Below, piece after piece: positions 53,401 to 59,096 of a stretch of 64,000 bases of DNA. Source of the DNA: Acanthopleura granulata (taxonomy: Eukaryota > Mollusca > Polyplacophora > Chitonida > Chitonidae); assembly GCA_016165875.1 (NCBI GenBank), contig JABBOT010000080.1:7726759-7790758 (forward strand). The letters run 5' to 3'. The notes beneath the pieces are model-generated. The model saw only the letters and a list, made by a program, of their open reading frames with translations. It had not been told where the DNA came from and did not search any database. The number at the start of each line of letters is the position of its first letter. The stretch's first letter is position 1. A program made the position numbers and the translations under genes.

Positions 53401-54487
53401 CACGGTCGAACATGCTGGGTGCATGAATGATCACGGAACAACAGCTTGCAAATTTACTGCATGCTGACAACTTTGTCATTGTAACTAACATCACATTTGT
53501 TTCGTTGCAACAAGTATGTTTTTCCCCTCTTTGTTTCCAACTTTTGTGAAGACGATGTATCCTGATGGGAGTTATTAACAAGATAAAAGGGAACACCCCT
53601 CTTTTTGTGTACACTGGCCATATATATTTCTGTATGTTAGTTGTGACATTTTTTTTTTCCATGTTCATAAATAATGATGCAAAAATCAAACTTGGCTGGA
53701 TAGCAGGCTAATTAACATAAAGAAGACATATATGCATGTGACACATGTAAATGTCTGAACAACCTGATCAATACAGTCTGAATGTGGGAGAAAAAAAACT
53801 TTCGTTTTTTTTTGTTTTCTTTTTTTTTTTTTCCTGATCAAACCTTTGAGCTACTTGTACATGTCAGTCTTGCAATTATTTTAGTTTATGTGATGATTGT
53901 AAAAGATGACAGCTACGGAATATCGGTTCGCGTCTTTTTTAACTCACGAGCGATGAACACAGTGCTGTTGCTGTTGTTGTCATAACATACCATAACACCA
54001 CCAAACGACAACTGAACAAGTGGCAACCAATAAAATGCCAAAATCTAAATAAGTAAAGAGCTCGCTAAATAATTAATAATTACCTCTAGAGCAAACATGC
54101 AGAGAATACCGAAAACCTGACAACTGTTGTCTTGAGGCTGAACTCAAAAAAATGTCACATATACAGCAGTTGGGTAGGTAAATATAAAGTAAATAGAAGC
54201 GATATTATTATATTACCGTTTGTTGTCGATGTGCCAGAGCCGGAGCTGTCCACAGCAACTGTGCCGTCTCGGCATATGTGTAAAGCCCTCCCACCATCGT
54301 GGCAGAAATCGGCATATTCCTGCTCAGAAATACCACGAATAAAACACTGCGTGCACTGGTAACACACTGCCCATGCCTGCTCTTCGTTAATGGGACTGTT
54401 AAACACCTTCACCACGTCTGTCAGCGAGAAATTGTCGTTTTCTTTCCCCTTTAATCCAACCGACGTTACCCGGCCGCCCAACGCCAT
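17400..54487 (-). CDS. spire: spire actin nucleator gene, 5' part (KIND domain to WH2-C), seven exons
   Basis: Partial multi-exon gene. Spire proteins nucleate actin filaments with tandem WH2 motifs, bind formin tails through the N-terminal KIND domain, and act at vesicle membranes through a C-terminal Spire box and FYVE-like finger. Seven minus-strand segments match the vertebrate Spire1 order as recalled: KIND start ([13 protein letters not shown]), KIND middle (ALDYG), acidic loop, KIND end (HYKAVCRAL), linker ending in DW, WH2-A (VKLKKV), WH2-B (YTLNKIM) and WH2-C ([12 protein letters not shown]). All boundaries except the start of exon 2 have clear GT/AG sites, and from exon 2 to exon 7 every junction is phase 0. 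About 347 codons are present. WH2-D, the Spire box and the zinc finger are not seen, so the gene is cut by the window or continues through missed exons. Confidence 0.93.
17590..17807 (+). mobile_element. MITE-like element copy
   Basis: TAAATGACCTTAAATTTCGA, AAAATGCACTTTTCAAAGAC, TAGGATATCATCCTACCTTC (hairpin), CAGTCTTGTCATGGGAGATT and AAGGGTAGT. It lies within 110 bases of spire exon 7, on the other side from the deleted mariner. Confidence 0.68.
18206..18434 (-). repeat. SINE family 1 beside spire exon 6
   Basis: Tail TTTATTTATTTGTCTGATTG, then GACAGCGGCCAGCATTATAG, and a tRNA-like head ending AACCACTTGGCCACAGAGGC. The head end lies about 15 bases from the exon 6 splice donor, within the intron. 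Same strand as spire. Confidence 0.8.
18450..18608 (-). CDS. spire: spire exon 6: WH2-A and WH2-B actin-binding motifs
   Basis: 53 codons, phase 0 at both ends. The acceptor is TTTCGGCAG|GCA and the donor is ATG|GTCAGT. WH2-A is [20 protein letters not shown], with the amphipathic helix and the LKKV motif that contact actin. WH2-B follows: [20 protein letters not shown] then IM. The spacing matches vertebrate Spire, where WH2-A and WH2-B are tandem G-actin binding repeats used to line up monomers for nucleation. A SINE lies only about 15 bases beyond the donor. Confidence 0.96.
19403..19468 (-). CDS. spire: spire exon 5: KIND to WH2 linker micro-exon
   Basis: A 22-codon micro-exon, phase 0 at both ends, with an excellent acceptor (TTTTTCTTTCCAG|AAA) and donor (TGG|GTAAGT). 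The peptide starts [20 protein letters not shown] and ends DW. Spire1 has ENLKKIQEMEKSDES...LEELKNADW immediately before ARFWVQVM, so the final DW joins ARLWVQIM of exon 6 exactly as expected. It was found by matching both splice sites and the conserved DW junction rather than by ORF length. Confidence 0.9.
20718..20933 (+). other. unassigned exon-like ORF, opposite strand in spire intron 4
   Basis: 72 codons including the stop, open after an AG at 20716-20717. The peptide begins [20 protein letters not shown] and ends with a Met-rich helical stretch and EQQAMQDSI, followed by TAG. Composition looks more protein-like than most chance ORFs here, but I do not recognise a family. It could be a terminal exon of a nested gene on the plus strand, a retrocopy fragment or chance. 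Confidence 0.22.
21129..21216 (-). repeat. SINE family 1, 3' fragment
   Basis: TTTATTTATTTATTTGATTG tail, ACTCAAGAATATTTCAATTA, and TGGCCAGCATTATGGTTGGA, after which the similarity ends. Confidence 0.75.
22101..22302 (+). repeat. SINE family 1, partial
   Basis: Plus-strand copy: GCTGGCTTCCTCTCCGGCTC, TGGGAAGGTCTGCCATCAAC, GGTTTCCCCCCGGGCTATGC, then GTGAAATATTCTTAAGAATG and AAACACCAATCAAGTCAAT. Most of the tRNA-like head is missing or diverged. Confidence 0.8.
22348..22482 (+). other. unassigned exon-like ORF, opposite strand in spire intron 4
   Basis: 45 codons between an AG acceptor (ACCTGTAG|AAC) and a weak GT donor (CAG|GTGTTC), phase 0 at both ends. The peptide includes [20 protein letters not shown] and [11 protein letters not shown], a plausible helical-repeat composition. 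The family is unknown to me. It begins 46 bases after the end of a SINE. It could be part of a nested plus-strand gene, an old retrocopy or chance. Confidence 0.25.
22818..22940 (-). CDS. spire: spire exon 4: last part of KIND domain
   Basis: 41 codons, phase 0 at both ends. The acceptor is TTTCTCCACAG|ATG and the donor is GAG|GTGAGA. The peptide begins [20 protein letters not shown] and continues [17 protein letters not shown], matching [23 protein letters not shown] in Spire1, the closing helices of KIND. A second AG 30 bases inside the exon (before AATGCT) could act as an alternative acceptor without changing frame. The homology favours the longer form. The introns on either side are 6.6 and 3.3 kb. 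Confidence 0.92.
23715..23969 (-). repeat. SINE family 2 copy
   Basis: ACGTCATACTCAACAATTTT, GGCAGGGCGAGTACCTGCCG, CATGCCAAAGACACCAGACA, and a head reduced to CTGAGTACCAAGCCACAAG. Confidence 0.72.
25115..25232 (-). repeat. SINE family 1, partial
   Basis: Tail, then ACCAGCATTATGGTGGGAGG and AACTGGGCAGAGCTGGGG; the head is missing. Confidence 0.72.
25327..25422 (-). repeat. SINE family 1, 3' fragment
   Basis: TATTTGATTGGTGTTTTATG, CCGTACTCAAAAATATTTCA and CGGCCAACATTATGGTGGGA. It lies about 95 bases from the previous fragment, in the same orientation. Confidence 0.74.
26011..26160 (-). repeat. SINE family 1, partial
   Basis: Tail TATTTATTTATTTATTTGAT, ACTCAAGAATGTTTCACT, AGGAAACAGGGCAGAGCCCA, then GTTGCTGGCAGACCTTCC; no head. 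Confidence 0.75.
26698..27377 (+). repeat. 137-bp tandem repeat, five units
   Basis: Units start at 26698, 26830, 26967, 27104 and 27241. The last four have exactly 137-bp spacing and are almost identical; the first is 5 bases shorter. Each begins CTGGCGGTTCCCCATTGGAG and ends CATATAGATCATATCATTT. Near identity points to recent expansion. Confidence 0.97.
28446..28538 (+). other. unassigned exon-like ORF, opposite strand in spire intron 3
   Basis: 31 codons, phase 0 at both ends, with a good acceptor (CCCCAATCTGTAG|GAT) and donor (ATG|GTGAGC). The peptide starts [20 protein letters not shown] and ends SSKDFM: acidic, Ser-rich and probably disordered if real. No family is recognised. An in-frame stop follows 10 bases after the donor, as expected in an intron. 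Confidence 0.28.
28822..28963 (-). repeat. SINE family 1, middle and head
   Basis: GGCAGCCAGCATTATGGTGG, AGACCATCCACAGGTTGTTG and a degenerate head ending AGCCAAGGAGGTCC. The tail part is absent. Confidence 0.7.
29385..29510 (+). repeat. dispersed repeat, copy 3 with stops
   Basis: TTGTTGTGGTAACCACTAAG and TTTTTGATACATTGGTGACG; inverted relative to the 14.8 and 15.4 kb copies. The frame reads [10 protein letters not shown] then a stop. Confidence 0.5.
29583..29834 (-). CDS. spire: spire exon 3: KIND helices and acidic loop
   Basis: Exactly 84 codons, phase 0 at both ends. The acceptor is CACCATTTCAG|GCT and the donor is AAG|GTGAGA. It begins [20 protein letters not shown], aligning with [20 protein letters not shown] of Spire1. 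[11 protein letters not shown] follows, matching SPPLEQLIDHM. Then comes a strongly acidic, Ser-rich loop (about 35 residues, including VEEEEER) like the acidic insert of vertebrate KIND. It ends QLIMK, which joins MCRDRL of exon 4 just as DVMK joins LCAAHL in Spire1. This supports direct splicing to exon 4 with no exon between. Confidence 0.94.
30770..30905 (-). repeat. SINE family 2 fragment
   Basis: CCTTGTGGCAGGGTGAAACA, TGCCAAAGACACCAGACACA and CTAACCTCTTAGCGCTGAGC; both ends are truncated. Confidence 0.62.
31340..31525 (+). repeat. degenerate AAAGACATACATG repeat
   Basis: Repeats of AAAGACATACATGCACTCTA with TAT spacers, period about 25-33 bases. It gives rise to several short ORFs that have no other support. 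Confidence 0.8.
32201..32283 (-). CDS. spire: spire exon 2: KIND domain segment (5' boundary uncertain)
   Basis: Exon 1 ends in phase 1 and exon 3 begins in phase 0 with ALETLG, so a linking exon is required. The segment ending [14 protein letters not shown] matches the Spire1 stretch KLGYSQCTETEVIE in position and pattern. It has a strong donor, ATACAG|GTATGT, with GT at 32200-32199. The 5' boundary is inferred. An AG ending at 32284 gives the phase needed to join exon 1 (2 bases plus 27 codons). An alternative acceptor at 32341 also fits the phase and would add 19 codons. Neither has a strong pyrimidine tract. The residues before KEL (CSNCFLYVC) look unlike Spire, so a further small exon is possible. 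Confidence 0.7.
33309..33415 (+). mobile_element. MITE-like element, left half
   Basis: ATAATGACCCTAAATGTCCT, AAATCTCATTAAAAAAGTGT and TGTTACTTTTGGTGCTAATT, then similarity stops. Confidence 0.5.
33965..34185 (+). mobile_element. MITE-like element, right part
   Basis: GGCTTTGGCGCCAAGTTTCA, TGGGATATCATTCCTACCTA, CCAAACAAAACACATTTCTG, and AGCAGCTTAGTCATGGACGA at the right end. That end is the first unit of the adjoining 84-bp tandem repeat. Confidence 0.65.
34148..34818 (+). repeat. 84-bp tandem repeat, eight units
   Basis: Units start at 34148, 34231, 34315, 34399, 34483, 34567, 34651 and 34735. Each runs TAGTCATGGACGAAATCTGA, GGTCATTTTAGGCATATAGT, TCTGACTTTTGTGAGTTCAA, GTCAAGCTCTGACTGCCTCC, CTCT. 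The first 32 bases are the end of the MITE-like family. Confidence 0.96.
34828..34962 (+). repeat. SINE family 1, 3' half
   Basis: GGTTTCACCCGGGCTTTTCC, TGGTTTCCTCAAAATTATAA, TGCTGGCCGCCATTGTACAA and CAGCAATCAAATAAAAAAT. It directly follows the 84-bp tandem repeat. Confidence 0.72.
35094..35150 (-). repeat. SINE family 1, 3' fragment
   Basis: TTTATTTAGTCATCTGATTG and TTACGCCGCACTCAAGAACA only. Confidence 0.55.
35665..35952 (-). mobile_element. MITE-like element, longest copy
   Basis: 288 bp. Left end TACCCTAAATAACCTAAAAT TTCGTCCAT; right end GTTCAGGTCATTTACAGTA. Inside are GCTGCTCATTTTTCCTGATT, TTTGGAAGATAAGATGATAT, and AAAATGCACGTTTTTACACG. Copy in reverse orientation relative to 12.1 and 14.1 kb. 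Confidence 0.72.
36447..36672 (-). repeat. SINE family 1, near full length
   Basis: Tail, ACTCAAGAACATTTCACTTC, CATTATGGTGAGAGGAAAGC, CATCCGCAGGTTGCAGGCAG, GAAGCCAGCATGATC, and a head ending TAACCCCCTTGGCCATGCAA. Confidence 0.8.
37358..37607 (-). repeat. SINE family 1, full length
   Basis: Tail, TACTCAAGAATATTTCACTT, CATTATGGTGGGAGGAAATT, GGTTGCTGGCGGACCTTCCC, AGGAAGCCAGCACGAGATGG, and a head ending CTAACCCCCTTGGCGTTGGA. Confidence 0.84.
38253..38387 (-). repeat. SINE family 1, 3' half
   Basis: TTTATTTATTTATTTACTGA, CATACTCAAGAATATTTTAC, GGCGGCCAGCATTTTGGTGG and ATGACCATCCGCAGATTG; then it stops. Confidence 0.8.
39115..39320 (+). repeat. dispersed ~200-bp repeat, copy A
   Basis: TTCAACCTCTTGCATATACG, AAAGAGCAACTTTCTGTCCC, GGAGACAAAACTACCCTACA and GCCTTGCAAACATGC. 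Confidence 0.65.
39657..39920 (-). repeat. dispersed repeat, inverted partner of 42951-43198
   Basis: Read on the minus strand: TTCACTGATAAAAGTGTTAT, TTTCACTGCAGTGAAATATT, then GGGTTATCATTTCCAACTCT and ATATTTATGGTATTCAGC. The TTTCACTGCAGTGAAA core is a perfect palindrome. Confidence 0.78.
42014..42215 (+). repeat. dispersed ~200-bp repeat, copy B
   Basis: CCTCAACCTTTTCATATATG, AAAGAGCAACTTTCAGTGCA, ACACAAAACTACATTGGTGG, GGTCAACACAGAATAATGCT and AATAAACACCTTGCAAACAT. Confidence 0.75.
42951..43198 (+). repeat. dispersed repeat, inverted partner of 39657-39920
   Basis: ATCACTGATAAAAGTGTTAT, TTTCACTGCAGTGAAATATC, GGGTTATCATTTCCACCTCT and AATATTTATGGTATTCAACT. The two copies are 3 kb apart in opposite orientation. 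Confidence 0.78.
44845..45006 (+). mobile_element. MITE-like element, right part
   Basis: CAAAATATTACTTTTCGTGC, TTTTCCAGTAGAATATATCA, AAACATCTTTCTAAGTTGAC and AATTTAGTCATGGACCAAAT at the end. Confidence 0.6.
45161..45405 (-). repeat. SINE family 1, full length
   Basis: TTTACTTATTTGATTTGTGT, GCTCAAGGGTATCTCACTTA, CAGCATCATGGTGGGAGTAA, GTTGCTGGCGGACCTTCCCA, AGCGATCGCATTGGTGAGAG, and a head ending GCTAACCCCCTCGGTCATGC. Confidence 0.85.
45828..46115 (-). repeat. tRNA-derived SINE, family 2, near full length
   Basis: Minus-strand element. The tRNA-like head (plus-strand 46050-46115) reads GCCTCGGTGGCTTGGTGGTT, then AGAGCGTCCGC (box A) and TGGGATCAAACC (box B). The body contains GCCAAAGACACCAGACATGA, TTGCCGCCAAAGTTCTGTCG and CTTCTTGTGGCAGGGCAAGT. 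The 3' tail is GTCGTTCTCAACAATTTTTC, similar to the family 1 tail. Confidence 0.78.
46393..46553 (-). repeat. SINE family 1, partial
   Basis: CACACTCAAGAACATTTCAC, CAGCCAGCATTATGGTTGGA, ACGACCATCCGCAGGTTGCT and CTTCCCACTTACGACCAGGG. It lies 275 bases after a copy of SINE family 2. Confidence 0.77.
47120..47204. mobile_element. MITE-like element reduced to its two ends
   Basis: 85 bp: TACCCTAAACGACTTAAAAT TTCAG at one side and TGGATGAAATTTTAGATCAT TTACAGTAA at the other, with only AAAATCTACAAATGCACTTT between. The two terminal repeats face each other. Confidence 0.6.
47235..47740 (+). repeat. 18-bp minisatellite, about 28 units
   Basis: Unit CACTCCAGCCATGCCAGC with variants (AGACATGCC, AGGCATGCC, GTGCACC). 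Because the period is a multiple of three and the unit lacks stops in every frame, all six frames are open over 175-219 codons. The resulting Cys/Trp- or His/Pro-rich ORFs are artefacts. Confidence 0.96.
48565..48645 (+). repeat. SINE family 2 fragment
   Basis: ACATCTGGTGTCTTTGGCAT followed by an A-run, the inverted partner of the family 2 body. Confidence 0.45.
49568..49765 (+). repeat. dispersed ~200-bp repeat, copy C
   Basis: CCTCAACTTTTTCGCATGTG, AAAGAGCAACTTTTAGTGCA, ACACAAAGCTATATTGGTTG, AGTCAACACAGAATAATGCC and AATAAACACCTAATAAACAT. Confidence 0.75.
50557..50590. repeat. T-rich run
   Basis: Near-continuous T-run of about 34 bases interrupted by two A. Could be the A-tail of an old retroposed copy on the minus strand, but no body is recognised beside it. 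Confidence 0.6.
51636..51735 (+). repeat. SINE family 1, middle
   Basis: GGGAAGGTCTGCCAGCAACC, GTTCCCCCGGGCTCTGCCCG, GTTTCCTCCCACCATAAATG and CTGGCCGTCGTCATATAAAT. Confidence 0.8.
54217..54487 (-). CDS. spire: spire exon 1: start codon and first part of KIND domain
   Basis: Coding part of the first exon, 90 codons plus one base (ends in phase 1). The ATG at 54487-54485 lies in a good context (A at -3, G at +4). The first 20 or so residues are a poorly conserved leader. From about residue 20 the sequence is KIND domain: [20 protein letters not shown] then AVCYQC, nearly identical to vertebrate Spire at the [13 protein letters not shown] core. It then has its own segment with a CHDGG motif and ICRDGTVAV, the counterpart of the RDGAV strand in Spire1. 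The end is rich in Ser, Gly and Thr. The donor reads ACG|GTAATA. The KIND domain binds the C-terminal tail of Fmn-type formins. Confidence 0.92.
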
Positions 54488-54595
54488 GTTTTTGCTTCAT
54501 TGAAAATGTGCGCGCTAGGTGTTATTGGAAAGGGAGGTAACTCTCATCGGCTGGCTTTAATCCCCTCTCACTGATTTTTCTTTTATATATGGCAT
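54488..54595 (-). promoter_or_regulatory. putative core promoter and 5' UTR of spire
   Basis: Directly upstream of the spire ATG on the minus strand. A TATA-like string (TATATAAAAG, plus-strand 54590-54581) lies about 95-105 bases before the start codon. It is followed by a short stretch without an upstream ATG, a GCGCGC cluster near 54507, and an A-rich leader before ATGGCG. If the TATA box is used, transcription would begin near 54555-54560 with a 5' UTR of about 70 bases and no leader intron. This is inference from sequence alone. Confidence 0.35.
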
Positions 54596-56172
54596 ACAGA
54601 TAGGCACTTCAAACTGACGCAGTGAAGCGTGAATAAATGTGCTGGAGGCATTGAAATAATCACCCTTGATGTCGCGTTCCCTTTCACCTGCCAAGGTAAA
54701 TCTTGTTATCTCATAGTCTTAGTAATAAAACAAAGCATTCCGATTTACCGTGCCAAGTGCCTGTCTTGCCCGTGATAACTTCATAGAGCCACATATGTAT
54801 ATGGGCCTTTACATGTGTATCATTGTAGGCCTACATCTAGTACTGGTTAAACCCATAGGATGGGGAAAGTCGCAGGGTATTGGCTACAGAATAAGATATT
54901 GTATCCATCAGTTGAACCTGTCAGCTATTCACAGAGTGGGCCCTCAAGATTTTATGCAACTTGAAAGAAAGTGTAAATTTATACAATTATGCAATTTTTG
55001 CAAAGTCCGATATAACCTTTCCCTCTTACATTTCGAAGGATACGTCATGAAAAGTTAAATTTACATTAAACTTAATGAAGAAATGCAATATTTATTTCGA
55101 GGTTCTCTGTTACCTCGCAACAGTTACAGATCTGATCTAGTCCGTAATTCAAAGGCTGACATTATTTTTGTTTTTTCCCTGACATGTAGTTGCGAGGTAG
55201 TCATTTTGGGCTAAGTAAGACCCGGCCCGCATTCCCTCTCAACACAGATTATATGCATGCTGATATTACGCTATACTCGTATATTTTTTTTTATTGGCAC
55301 CAACATTTTTCAGCCTTCGCCCATTTATAGGTGTCAAATTAACCATCTGAAACAATAAATACACGTAGTTTCTGTACAAAATGTAGTATTAGTTCTAAAT
55401 GAAATGTCATCATTCATTGCATGATCAAATTTAAGCGGGTCCCAGATATCACCGGTCCCAGATTTTATTAGGACGTAACCGACAAAGTTCGGTCAGATGA
55501 AGCAATTATTTATGCCAAAAATCAATACTTTATCTTAGTTCTACACAAATGTGCATTGATTAGCTCCGTACATTCAGGTATATGGGCATTTTAAAACAGA
55601 CATGCACAAAAGACAATGCAGCAGAGCTGTGCATTACGCTCGTATTTTTATTTTTACTGGTTATATATTTTAATTGTTTCATGCATTCATCATTTGAACA
55701 TGCACAGCCTTTCATATGTGTATAATGACTTTAAACCCAGTACAGGCCTACAGTATTAAAACTGCAGCGTTCTATACTGGCAGTTGTGTAACGAGCATTT
55801 TCAAGTTATACATGTATATTGCGGCCAAATGATGGCTACAAGGAAATTCCATGAAAAATCTTCACTTAAACTTTCTTATTAAATTGTACAATGAATGCAC
55901 GGTTCTGTTGTAATTCAATATGCATAATAATATTGTCCTTCATTTGGCTTATATGCCCGGGGTTAGGGACCGGATATGAAGTGAGTTCAGTAGTATATTG
56001 CCAGGTTGAATATATGAATAGATGCAATCAAATCGCTGCAACTGTAACATAGATATTTTGATTAATGACAACTTACATATCCGGCAACAGCTAGCATGGT
56101 ATTTAGAACATGATTAAATTTATACGCATTGAGGCTTCTCGGCATCTCTTACTTACATGTATACTTCCTCTA

Positions 56173-56270
56173 TTTATTTATTTGATTGGTGTTTTACGCT
56201 GTGCTCAGGAATATATTTCACTTAAACGCTGTTGGCCAGCATTTTGCTTGGAAGAAACCGAGGAGGGTCC
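56173..56270 (-). repeat. SINE family 1, 3' fragment of an inverted pair
   Basis: TTATTTATTTGATTGGTGTT, TTACGCTGTGCTCAGGAATA and GGCCAGCATTTTGCTTGGAA. Confidence 0.75.
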
Positions 56271-56335
56271 GAGTCTGTTTCGATGTCGATATCGACACTG
56301 TACTTTTAATGACTTGATGGTGGTGGTGGTGAGGG

Positions 56336-56556
56336 GGGGGGGGGGGGCTGCCGAAGGAGTTAGCGTACTGATACGGTGCAATGACGCAATGACTCAGGAT
56401 CCTCTGTGAGCTCAAACTCACCTGATGAACACGTACGACGTAATTTTCTGCTAACAATGGTCGTGCGGACGGTCGTGGGTTTTCCCCGGGATCTGTCCGC
56501 TTTCCTCCCACCATAACGCTGGTCCCCCGTCGAATAAGGGAAATATTCCTGAAAAA
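56336..56556 (+). repeat. SINE family 1, near full length, inverted to its neighbour
   Basis: Head from the G-run with GGAGTTAGCGTAC, CGCAATGACTCAGGATCCTC and GTGAGCTCAAACTCACCTGA (box B region). Then GTCGTGGGTTTTCCCCGGGA, CTTTCCTCCCACCATAACGC and GGGAAATATTCCTG. Confidence 0.75.
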
Positions 56557-56953
56557 AAAAAAATCTTCCTTTAAATCCGTTATTTGAGGGAGACGGATTG
56601 CCTTTCAAATTCTGATTACCAGGAAGGGCATTATTCGTTACCTGGAATGGACTAATGTGTTATATCAGCGGAAGGGCAACCTGTCATTCCTGAACGGTTT
56701 TAACAGAAAATTATTTTGAGGGTTTAAATAAGTGAGACACACGAAGGAAAGCTCGTCATTAACTTGCCAAAAGTCCGCGGTCTACCTCTGATAATGTTCT
56801 TCTGATTTCTTTCGCCCATCAAATTAACAGCCATAGTTTTGGTGAAAAAATCGTGAGTATGAAAAGCGTTAAACTATACAACAAAAATCAACAGTAATAC
56901 TGAATTTGCAATCAAAATCTACCGACATGTATATATGCGCTAAGACAAGAACG

Positions 56954-57035
56954 AGTACGAATGGGTTTCGAACCCACGAGGACTACTGTCCATTGAAATT
57001 TGAACACAACGCCTTAACCACACGGCAACCTTATC
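56954..57035 (-). pseudogene. tRNA-Leu pseudogene (CAA anticodon)
   Basis: 82 nt, co-linear with the Leu(UAA) gene 1.5 kb away. The T loop TTCGAA and the D arm GGTTAAGGC are kept, but the acceptor ends no longer pair (GATAAGG against CATTCGTACT) and the anticodon stem has mismatches. The loop reads TTCAAAT, giving CAA. Probably a decayed duplicate. Confidence 0.75.
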
Positions 57036-57464
57036 CTAATGTATGTCACCTTACATGTATAAGTTGTTGTCAAATGCTAACCAGTGATTTGTGTACATGC
57101 CATCTTTTGCAAACAGAATGTCGCAATCATACCATCATGCCCTCAATTCTTGCATTGCCTCGTTATCACACACAGGGCTATAAGAGTGGTCTCCCTTCAA
57201 CCGTGAGCTAACTGAAAAATATATAAAGACGTGACAATAATCAAATCAAGTTATCAGTGGGCAACGATATTTAGAGTTTAACATCCTCAGCACGCATTAA
57301 CGTGAAGAAATGCAGCCATTCATGTCTTCTACACGGGCTGTCTACTTGTCATTGATAATAATCATGTTTTCAGAAGAACTGTTAACACTGAAGTTGAAAT
57401 ATACACGAAGAAAACCTTTATAAAACAAGCCATGGGAATTGTTTTTCTATATACTTGTACCGCC

Positions 57465-57600
57465 TTTCCTGCAAGGCTGATCCAAAGCTGCTAACGCTTG
57501 CAAGTTTTGTACAGGAGGTTCCATCAGGATTTCCAAGCATACCCGTATGTCAGATGTGCTCTAACGGATTAAAATCTGGACTCAAGGGCTCATGAGCGGA
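57465..57600 (-). pseudogene. Tc1-like transposase C-terminal fragment, frameshifted
   Basis: On the minus strand, codons around 57585 read SAHEPLSPDFNPLEHI, the SPDxNPIEH signature just before the third catalytic residue region of Tc1-type transposases. The frame then breaks with a stop. One frame over it continues with LMEPPVQNLQALAALD, like the PP.NL..L..AL segment that follows in the family. No terminal repeats are seen. An old fragment. Confidence 0.5.
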
Positions 57601-57833
57601 ACACAAGCGTGCCCTTGGGAGGGTTGGACGCGGGATGGAGAACTTTATATACGCGCCATTCAACTTTTGACAATTCCACTGTGTTTTGTAGATTCAAGGT
57701 GATTCATACACCTACTACAGCCTTGTTAAGTTTAGAGTTCGATACTTGTACAACGAAGGCGTATTGTTTTCCATGAAAACTATATGTATGTACCATTGTG
57801 TGACACATTCATAGTCAAATTCTATCAACTTTA

Positions 57834-58095
57834 GGGGGGATCCGTGGCTCAGTTGGTTAACATGCAAGCACAGCGTAATGACCCAGAAACCAATGCGTTC
57901 GCTGTGAGTTCAAGCCCAGCTCATGCTGGCTTCCACTCTGGCCGTACTTGGGAAGGTTTGCTAGTAACCTACGGATGGGCGTGGGTTTCCCCCGGCTCTG
58001 ACCGGTTTCCTCCCGCCATAATGCTGGCCGCCGTCGTATAAGTGAAATATTCTGGAGTACGGCGTAAAACACCAATGAAATAAATAAATAAATAT
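57834..58095 (+). repeat. full-length tRNA-derived SINE (family 1)
   Basis: Best-preserved copy of the main SINE family. The tRNA-like head has box A (GTGGCTCAGTTGGTTAACA) and box B (TGTGAGTTCAAGCCCAG). A conserved middle runs from TGGGAAGGTTTGC through GGTTTCCTCCCGCCATAATG to CTGGCCGCCGTCGTATAAGT. The 3' tail is GAAATATTCTGGAGTACGGC, AAAACACCAAT and (AAATA)n. It resembles tRNA-derived SINEs described from bivalves and gastropods. I cannot assign the published family name from memory with certainty. Confidence 0.88.
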
Positions 58096-58511
58096 AAACT
58101 TCAGTGGCATGTATCTTGTAGTGTTTTCTTACTTTAATACAGTGTTGCGCTTATACAAGACGTTCGTTCTTATGAGACCAATCATCAATAATCTTCCATC
58201 ACCAATCATGGCGTTTTCCATTGCAGATTTTCGTAGGAATTTTCAACCCCTTTCTTTGTTTCTGTGTTTATTTCCATTGTATTTTTGTGACTTCTGATCT
58301 AAATATCCTGCCGTCATATTTTATACAAAGTATTTGACATTCAGAATGAGTTGCTAAATATTCATTTATTCAATTCAATGCATTTTAACGTAATAAGAAG
58401 AAATGTGGTATATTTACCTTGATAAATATAAAATACATAAAGAACTTCCAACTGATGTGCATAATATACTGAAAACATACAAGTGGATCAGTGGAAAAAA
58501 CAACAAAAGTT

Positions 58512-58593
58512 AGTACGGGTGGGGTTCGAACCCACGCGGACTGTTGCCCATTGGAACTTAAGTCCAACGCCTTAACCACTCGGCCACCGTACT
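58512..58593 (-). tRNA. tRNA-Leu(UAA)
   Basis: 82-nt type II tRNA. Acceptor AGTACGG pairs perfectly with CCGTACT. The D arm is GCC/GGC with box A TGGCCGAGTGG, the anticodon stem is TTGGA/TCCAA with loop CTTAAGT (anticodon TAA), and a long variable arm follows. The T arm is GTGGG/CCCAC with box B GGTTCGAACCC. A TTTT run follows within five bases of the 3' end. No intron. Confidence 0.93.
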
Positions 58594-59096
58594 CTCCGGT
58601 TTAATATAAAGTATATATATAAGGTGTTATCAAATACCAGCTAGTGGCCCTAAGACATGCAATCCCTTTAATATTGATAAACGTGTCGCGATTTCAAGCA
58701 AATATGTCATCATGCAATTTGAATTGCAGGTATGCGCACACTGTATGCCTATTAGAGTGGCTTCCCTCGGACAGTGGGCTCTCAGTGTTTATGGCAAATT
58801 AAGTTTTCGGAATGAACAACGGTATTTGGAGTTTAAAGAATTGGATTTGCAAACAAATCAGACTTAAAATAGCTTAGCCAGATAAATAAGCGAGATAAGC
58901 TTAAAGAATACTCTTTTTTGTGCAACTATTGTAGGCCCATGTCTGTGTCGGAAAGCAAAATCAGATGATATAAAATTTGAAACAGAGATCGTCTTTTCAA
59001 TATGCCACCAAGATGGTTTACACCGGTACAAGGTTACATTTATTTAAAGAGGCATGAAATTCAGAAAAAGAAAAATCTACCCTACAAAACTCGATT

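Larger units (their letters stand above)
32284..54216 (-). other. spire intron 1 (about 21.9 kb), repeat-filled
   Basis: No coding exon is recognised here on either strand. It holds SINE copies near 34.9, 35.1, 36.5, 37.4, 38.3, 45.2, 46.4 and 51.7 kb, a second-family SINE at 45.8-46.1 kb, MITE-like copies near 33.3, 34.0, 35.7, 44.9 and 47.1 kb, an 84-bp tandem repeat, an 18-bp minisatellite, an inverted repeat pair at 39.7 and 43.0 kb, three copies of a dispersed repeat of about 200 bp, and a T-rich run at 50557-50590. Stretches with nothing recognisable include 32.4-33.3, 40.0-42.0, 43.2-44.8, 48.1-49.5, 49.8-51.6 and 51.8-54.2 kb. The 76-codon ORF at 43891-43661 and 122-codon ORF at 53689-53321 match no known family. 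Confidence 0.6.
54600..56900. other. upstream of spire: no gene recognised
   Basis: Apart from the two inverted SINE pieces (56173-56556) nothing is recognised. The 102-codon plus-strand ORF at 54750-55058 matches no family I know and lacks splice or promoter support. The rest is AT-rich. Confidence 0.5.

Noticed and set aside
53321..53689. 122-codon minus-strand ORF in spire intron 1
   Set aside because: No recognisable family, no splice-site support, and no counterpart in Spire between exons 1 and 2.
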